From assembly GCF_036182465.1 (NCBI RefSeq), contig NZ_CP108081.1, forward strand, positions 7,564,001 through 7,628,000: a stretch of DNA of 64,000 bases, written 5' to 3'. Position numbers and translations under genes: made by a program. Source of the stretch: Streptomyces sp. NBC_00258 (GTDB lineage Bacteria > Actinomycetota > Actinomycetes > Streptomycetales > Streptomycetaceae). Position 1 is the stretch's first letter. Each line of letters opens with the position of its first letter. Below the pieces are notes generated by a model. It worked only from the letters and a program-made list of their open reading frames with translations. It was not told the DNA's origin and searched no databases. Positions 59,842-64,000 of the stretch are shown here, one piece after another.

Positions 59842-60560
59842 CTGCTGACGTCGTAGACCTTAGCATCCTGATCGGCGGGAGGAAAAATCGATATCCGGGC
59901 CTCGGGGGAGGGCTCGGGGATGCGCCGACGGGCCGCTGACCGGGCAGCTCGTATCGCCGCCCAGAGCAGGATCGCCGGGGTCGGCAGCCAGGGGTGGCGG
60001 GTGTCGGGAGCGACCAGCCAGCGGGATTCCACGGGGGGACGGGAGCCGGTGCGGGGAGCGGCCGGGACGGTCGGGGCGGGGGGCGGGACGGTCACCGCGT
60101 CACCGGTGCCGTGGCAGAGGAGGGGCGGGACGGTCCGGGCCCGGTCCGAGGCTCCGCCCGAGCCCCACTCCTCCCACTCCAGGAGCGCGGGCAGCCGCTG
60201 TGCGGTGCCCGGCGCGGCGAACAGGAGCATCCGGCCCCGGTAGGTGGCCACGGGTCCCGATCCCGGGCCCTCGTCCCACAGCCGGTCCAGCATGCGGCGA
60301 CCGAAGATCGCGGGCGCGTTGACGACGTCGAAGGCGGAGCCGCAGGACAGGACCACCGGGGCGGTGGGCCGGTCCGCCCAGAAGGCGAGCGTGCCGCGCG
60401 GGTACGTTCCTGTCGAGGCGAGCCAGGCGGCGCCCTCGGAGGTGACCCCCGAGACGTCGAACCGGTCGGGGAGGTCGGGGAACGGCTCGACGGTGCCGCG
60501 GCCGTGGCCTGAGCCGGGGCTGTCGGGGGCGATGCTTGCCGGGTTCCGGTCGCTGCTCAT
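59832..60560 (-). CDS. Prim-pol-like (bifunctional DNA primase/polymerase N-terminal) protein
   Basis: A 242-residue protein resembling the small actinobacterial proteins annotated as bifunctional DNA primase/polymerase N-terminal. Visible blocks are VTSEGAAWLASTGTYPRGTL, VVLSCGSAFDVVNAPAIFGRRM, RGRMLLFAAPGTAQRLPALL and SRWLVAPDTRHPWLP. Catalytic acidic residues of true prim-pols are not obvious, so activity is uncertain. ATG 60560 is the chosen start. The last codons run 10 bp into the third tRNA-Lys gene. A 12-bp palindrome lies 92 bp upstream. Confidence 0.75.
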   Translation of the reverse strand: MSSDRNPASIAPDSPGSGHGRGTVEPFPDLPDRFDVSGVTSEGAAWLASTGTYPRGTLAFWADRPTAPVVLSCGSAFDVVNAPAIFGRRMLDRLWDEGPGSGPVATYRGRMLLFAAPGTAQRLPALLEWEEWGSGGASDRARTVPPLLCHGTGDAVTVPPPAPTVPAAPRTGSRPPVESRWLVAPDTRHPWLPTPAILLWAAIRAARSAARRRIPEPSPEARISIFPPADQDAKVYDVSRRR

Positions 60561-60651
60561 GTCATCTAGAGCTACCGGGGGTGAACGGCCCGTCTCCGAG
60601 GGTTGCGGGAACGTGGGACAGCGGGGTGTGGGGTGGGGTATCTTGCCCGAC

Positions 60652-60663
60652 TGGCATATGCCA
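60652..60663. promoter_or_regulatory. 12-bp palindrome TGGCATATGCCA (second copy)
   Basis: A perfect palindrome identical to that at 45966-45977, 92 bp upstream of the prim-pol-like gene and within a plausible promoter region. Confidence 0.5.
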
Positions 60664-60750
60664 CGGGTTGTTTTCGGGCCAGGCCCGCGTGTCCCGCCCG
60701 CTTGCCGGGTCCGCGTGTCACCTCGGCGCACGTGCTTGCTGCTGCTGGCG

Positions 60751-60799
60751 TCCCTGTCCCTGTCCCTGTTGCTGCCGTCGCCGTCGCCGTCGCCGTCGA
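60751..60799. repeat. TCCCTG and CCGTCG tandem repeats
   Basis: Three TCCCTG hexamers (60751-60768) and about four CCGTCG hexamers (60774-60798) lie between the stop of the small protein gene and the prim-pol promoter. Confidence 0.65.
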
Positions 60800-60802
60800 C
60801 GC

Positions 60803-61168
60803 TCAGACCGGGTCCGCGTACCCCTCGGCGTCCGCGCCGCGCAGGAGTTCGCGGCCGAACTCCACCATCTTCTTCGCGTAGTCCTCGGTCCACTCGGCCC
60901 GTTCGGCGATCTCCGCGGGCGTCAGCCGGTCGAACCGGCGGGGATCGGCGAGCTGCGCGGCGGCCATCGCCTGGAACTCGACCGCCCGGTCGGTGGCCGC
61001 GCGGAACGCGAGGGTCAGCTCCGTGGCCCGGTCCAGCAGCGCCTGGGGATCGTCTATCGATTCCAGGTCGAAAAAGTGCTCGGGATCGGCAGCAGCCTCC
61101 GCGGGCTCGAAGAGCAGCGGCGCGGGGCGAAGCCGCGGCTCGTTCCGACGCGGCGTGGGCTCCGCCAT
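60803..61168 (-). CDS. Small helical hypothetical protein
   Basis: A 121-residue cytoplasmic protein, mainly helical and acidic (DPEHFFDLESIDDPQALLD, then LTPAEIAERAEWTEDYAKKMVEF). A very strong AGGAGGAG site precedes ATG 61168. It lies between the prim-pol-like gene and the helicase genes on the same strand. No family was recognised; function unknown. Confidence 0.75.
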   Translation of the reverse strand: MAEPTPRRNEPRLRPAPLLFEPAEAAADPEHFFDLESIDDPQALLDRATELTLAFRAATDRAVEFQAMAAAQLADPRRFDRLTPAEIAERAEWTEDYAKKMVEFGRELLRGADAEGYADPV

Positions 61169-61303
61169 GACTTCTCCTCCTCGTACGGTGGTCGGCCCGT
61201 CCTTGTGGTGGGCCACCGTCCATTGTCCCTTGACCGTGCAAGAGGGCATCAGGGCGCGGCTGACCGGCACTGATGCACGCCTTCTCCTACCCTGCGCGCT
61301 CCC

Positions 61304-62638
61304 TCACGACTCCCACGTCACCCGGTGCTCCGCCAGATGGGACAGCACCGCGTGGTTCGCCTCCCAGCCGTCCGGGAACTTCACCGTGACGCCGAGCTGG
61401 ACCGGCTCCGTGGACGGGTGGTCGTCGAGGAGGTCGGTGACACCGGCGCGGCAGACGACGATGCAGGCATGGCGGTGGCGGGAGGCCAGGACGCACAGGC
61501 GGCCCGTTTCGAGGTGGAAGGCCGTCGCGTCGGGGCGGCCCGACAGCGGGTGCAGGACGACCGTCACGTCGTACTCGCGGCCCTGGAGGCGGTTCGCCGT
61601 GTCCACGGTCACGTCCGCGACGCCCAGCTCCGCCAGGGCCGAGCGGACGGCCGCCGCCTGGTCGCGGTGCGCGGTGCCGACGGCGATGCGGTCGGCCGTC
61701 AGCGGGGCCGGGTCGGGGGAGAGCTCCGAGGTCGCCGCGCCGCCCCGGTCCAGGAGACGGCGTACGACCTGGGCGAGCGCCCGGATCGCCTCCGGGTCCG
61801 TGCGCGGGGTGTTCCGGGCGGGCAGTTCCAGCAGGCCCCAGCCCGATTCCGCCGCCTCGTCGATCACCCGGTCGGGGCCCGAACCGTCCGACGGGACGGC
61901 GAAGGCGAGGTGACGGTCGCCGTGGCCCGTACCGCTGCGGAACGGCGTGAAGGGGTAGAACGCGTCCGAGACCAGCGGCGCCGCCGAAGCCGGCAGCCGC
62001 CAGGAGACGGGGAGGCGGTGCTGCGGCAGCTCCGGGTTGTGGGCGAGGAGCGTCGATACGGCGGAGGCCGAGGGGTCGTACGACAGCCCTGCCCACTGCT
62101 CGCTGCCGACGATCGCGAACGGGTCCAGCTGGCCCGGGTCGCCCACGAAGAGCGCCCGCTCGAACAGCCCGGCCACGGCCAGCAGCGCGTCCGACCGCAT
62201 CTGGTACGCCTCGTCGACGATCGCGTGCCGCCATGGCTCGACGCCCTTGACGTGCGCCCACTTCGCGGCCGTCGAGATCACGACGTCGAGCCCGGCGAGA
62301 TCGCCGGCCTTCGCGGACTTGCGGACGTTGGGCAGGTCGTCGAGCGCCTTGTCGTACGGGTCCGCGTCGCTGCTGTGCAGCCGGCCGACGGGCAGGTCGG
62401 GGTTCTTCGCGGCGAGCCGCAGCACCAGGTCGTCGACCTGCGCGTTCGTCTGTGCGATGACCATCAACGGGCGTCCCGCGTCGGCCAGTTCGAGCGCGGC
62501 CCGCACCACGAGCGTGGACTTGCCGGCGCCGGGCGGGGAGTCGACCACGACACCGCGGTGCGTCCCGTGCAGGGTGTCGCGCAGGATCGCGTCGGTGGCG
62601 TGGGCGGCCTCGGCGCCCGGATCGAACACGGTGGTCAC
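61304..62638 (-). CDS. P-loop NTPase, superfamily-1 helicase-like
   Basis: A 444-residue protein with helicase/AAA motifs. Walker A is VVDSPPGAGKSTLVV, motif Ia is VIAQTNAQVDDLVL, the Walker B-like segment is HAIVDEAYQM and motif III is ALFVGDPGQLDPF. C-terminal motifs V/VI-like are VDTANRLQGREYDVTVV and RLCVLASRHRHACIVV. This resembles SF1 DNA/RNA helicases. The GTG at 62638 overlaps the upstream gene stop (GTGA), so the two proteins are likely partners. Cellular role unknown. Confidence 0.85.
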   Translation of the reverse strand: MTTVFDPGAEAAHATDAILRDTLHGTHRGVVVDSPPGAGKSTLVVRAALELADAGRPLMVIAQTNAQVDDLVLRLAAKNPDLPVGRLHSSDADPYDKALDDLPNVRKSAKAGDLAGLDVVISTAAKWAHVKGVEPWRHAIVDEAYQMRSDALLAVAGLFERALFVGDPGQLDPFAIVGSEQWAGLSYDPSASAVSTLLAHNPELPQHRLPVSWRLPASAAPLVSDAFYPFTPFRSGTGHGDRHLAFAVPSDGSGPDRVIDEAAESGWGLLELPARNTPRTDPEAIRALAQVVRRLLDRGGAATSELSPDPAPLTADRIAVGTAHRDQAAAVRSALAELGVADVTVDTANRLQGREYDVTVVLHPLSGRPDATAFHLETGRLCVLASRHRHACIVVCRAGVTDLLDDHPSTEPVQLGVTVKFPDGWEANHAVLSHLAEHRVTWES

Positions 62639-64000
62639 AGGACGTCCTCTTCGGTCACGGCGTCGGGCTGCACCTCGAGTTGCGGGGCGGCGGCATCGGT
62701 CTCGCCGGGCGGCCCGCCGTGCGTCCACGGCGTCTCCTCCGGGTCGGGCAGCTTCGCACCGCCCCGCTGCTCGTGCTCGAAGAGCGTGAAGCAGAGGTGG
62801 TCGCCCTTCTCCGGTACGGATCCGGTCTCTGGCTCCTTGCCGCGGCCCATCTTGTCGACCACGCGCAGCACGACCAGGGAGCCGAGGGTGCTGGTGGGGT
62901 CGTCGCCGCGGGCATGGCTGTGGTCGTCGTTGTGGTTGTCGGCGGTGCCGTCGCCCTCGTACCGGACGTACTCGACGAACTCGGCCGCCTGCGGCTTGCC
63001 GCCGAGCGACCGGTAGACCTTGGCGCGATCGCCGAAGTGCGGCCGGTCGTCCGTGCGGACGGTCACGAGGGGGCGCGGGCTGGGCCGCTTGCCCTCGCTG
63101 TACGCCATCACGACATCCGTGACCTCGCCCGCGAAGGCCTCGCCCGCGAGCCGTCGGCCGGCCATGACGAGCGGGTCGTCGAGGGCCTCCTGGGCCTCCA
63201 GACGGGCCTGTTCGCGCTCGCGCGTGGCGAGTTTGTTCGCCGCCGTGACCGCGTCGTCGCGCCGCGGTTGCGGGGGCTCGCCGGCCAGGACCCGGTCCCG
63301 GTGGCCGGTGAACGACCAGCGGTCCCGGGTCCACCGGTCGGCCGCGTGGGCGCCCTCGGGCAGGGCGCGCAGCAGGTCGAGGCCGCGCCACACCGCGTCC
63401 CAGGTGGGGCGGGTGCGGCTCTCCACGAGGTCGCGGATCTGCCGCTCGGCGGCGGTGAGGTCACCGAGCCGGTCGTCCGCCTCGATGCCGTCCTCGGCGG
63501 CCGCGAGTGCCGTACGCGCCCGGTCGTAGCGCTCGATGGCGGGAGCGAGCAGTTTGTTGTCGAACGCCGGGTCGGTGGCGGGCCCGGCCGGCGGGCAGAC
63601 GAGCTGTCCCTTGCCGTCCCGCTGCAGCTCGGCCCGCAGCGCGGCCTCGGCGCCGGACTCGCCCCGCGGCGGGTCGATCCAGGCGAGCAGCGCTCCGAGG
63701 TGCTGGTCCTCCAGGCTGGACTGCCCGGTCGCCCAGTGCCGGGACAGGACGTCGGTGAGCGCGAGGAGGAGCGAGGAGCCGGGTACGCGGGACCGCTCGC
63801 CGTAGTGCGTGAGCCACCGGCCGAGCAGGGGCACGCGCGGGGGCGCCGGGTGCGGTGTCTCCGGGTCCTGCTCGGCGGTGCGGCGGAAGCGCATGGAGCG
63901 GCCGAGCAGCCGTACGAAGTCGATGCCCGAGCGGCTCGGGACGATCAACTGCGGGGCGTCCGCGCACAGTTCGACCTCGACCTTGACCCGCTTGCCGGTC
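62635..64000 (-). CDS. Large hypothetical partner of the helicase (5' truncated by window)
   Basis: At least 454 residues are visible and the frame is open to the window edge (TGKRVKVEVELCADAPQLIV precedes the first internal start), so the start is outside. Charged helical segments (AIERYDRARTALAAAEDGIEAD, then KLATREREQARLEAQEAL) alternate with a DEAD-like-free mixed region. The C-terminus is acidic (QPDAVTEEDVL). No known domain was recognised. Coupling to the helicase gene (GTGA overlap) suggests a two-protein complex. Confidence 0.75.
   Translation of the reverse strand, partial: TGKRVKVEVELCADAPQLIVPSRSGIDFVRLLGRSMRFRRTAEQDPETPHPAPPRVPLLGRWLTHYGERSRVPGSSLLLALTDVLSRHWATGQSSLEDQHLGALLAWIDPPRGESGAEAALRAELQRDGKGQLVCPPAGPATDPAFDNKLLAPAIERYDRARTALAAAEDGIEADDRLGDLTAAERQIRDLVESRTRPTWDAVWRGLDLLRALPEGAHAADRWTRDRWSFTGHRDRVLAGEPPQPRRDDAVTAANKLATREREQARLEAQEALDDPLVMAGRRLAGEAFAGEVTDVVMAYSEGKRPSPRPLVTVRTDDRPHFGDRAKVYRSLGGKPQAAEFVEYVRYEGDGTADNHNDDHSHARGDDPTSTLGSLVVLRVVDKMGRGKEPETGSVPEKGDHLCFTLFEHEQRGGAKLPDPEETPWTHGGPPGETDAAAPQLEVQPDAVTEEDVL

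Overview
This window is a high-GC actinobacterial chromosome segment, almost certainly from Streptomyces. The evidence is heavy G/C in third codon positions, frequent GTG starts, Tat and lipoprotein signals, class E/F sortases, the DUF5753/DUF397/ATPase regulatory trio and a complete cslA-glxA-cslZ locus. No integrase, transposase, CRISPR array, rRNA or PKS/NRPS gene was seen.

Layout. 1-5.1 kb: the end of a GlxA-type AraC regulator, a small membrane protein, a Tat-exported SGNH esterase, a SigE-family sigma factor coupled to a membrane PASTA protein, a mycothiol-type DinB enzyme and DUF1876. 5.4-14 kb is an accessory patch. It holds a membrane protein, a methyltransferase, the XRE-DUF5753/DUF397/HATPase regulatory trio, and a three-gene minus-strand block: a 1046-aa PLD-nuclease/SF2-helicase/DUF3427 protein, an SRA-like (ScoMcrA-type) protein with a PD-(D/E)xK-like C-terminus, and an unrecognised winged-helix protein. 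This block is the best candidate for an undescribed (type IV-like) restriction system. 14-21.7 kb: a SEC-C protein, a class E sortase, and a lipoprotein-led operon of two receptor Ser/Thr kinases that carry periplasmic-binding-protein sensors. 22-30.9 kb: DUF6412 with a YidC paralogue, a FAH hydrolase, a Gfo/Idh oxidoreductase coupled to a DUF336 haem-degrading-like protein with a divergent ROK repressor, a LARTG surface protein, a HAD-IIA phosphatase and a secreted protein paired with a class F sortase.

31.6-44.7 kb carries the hyphal-tip glycan locus: GH6 endoglucanase (cslZ), radical copper oxidase (glxA) and cellulose-synthase-like GT2 (cslA). Beyond a FadR-type regulator and a tRNA-Lys lie an NlpC/P60-type hydrolase, an SPFH protein, a P-loop kinase, an AA10 LPMO with a DasR-like dre site, a DUF3592 protein and an acyl-CoA synthetase. 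45-54.2 kb is a catabolic island: an IclR regulator, an EhuABCD-type ectoine/amino-acid ABC importer, a DUF3830 protein, an amidase, a D-2-hydroxyacid dehydrogenase and two translationally coupled maleate-isomerase-family enzymes. 54.5-64 kb: an LLM flavin oxidoreductase, a PAS-GGDEF-EAL c-di-GMP enzyme (CdgA-like), an M6-type metalloprotease, a prim-pol-like protein, a small protein and a P-loop helicase coupled to a large partner that runs off the window.

Three identical tRNA-Lys(CUU) genes lie at 37.9, 44.8 and 59.8 kb, each followed by its own terminator. A 19-bp intergenic repeat occurs nine times at five loci, and several strong palindromes look like operators of unknown regulators.
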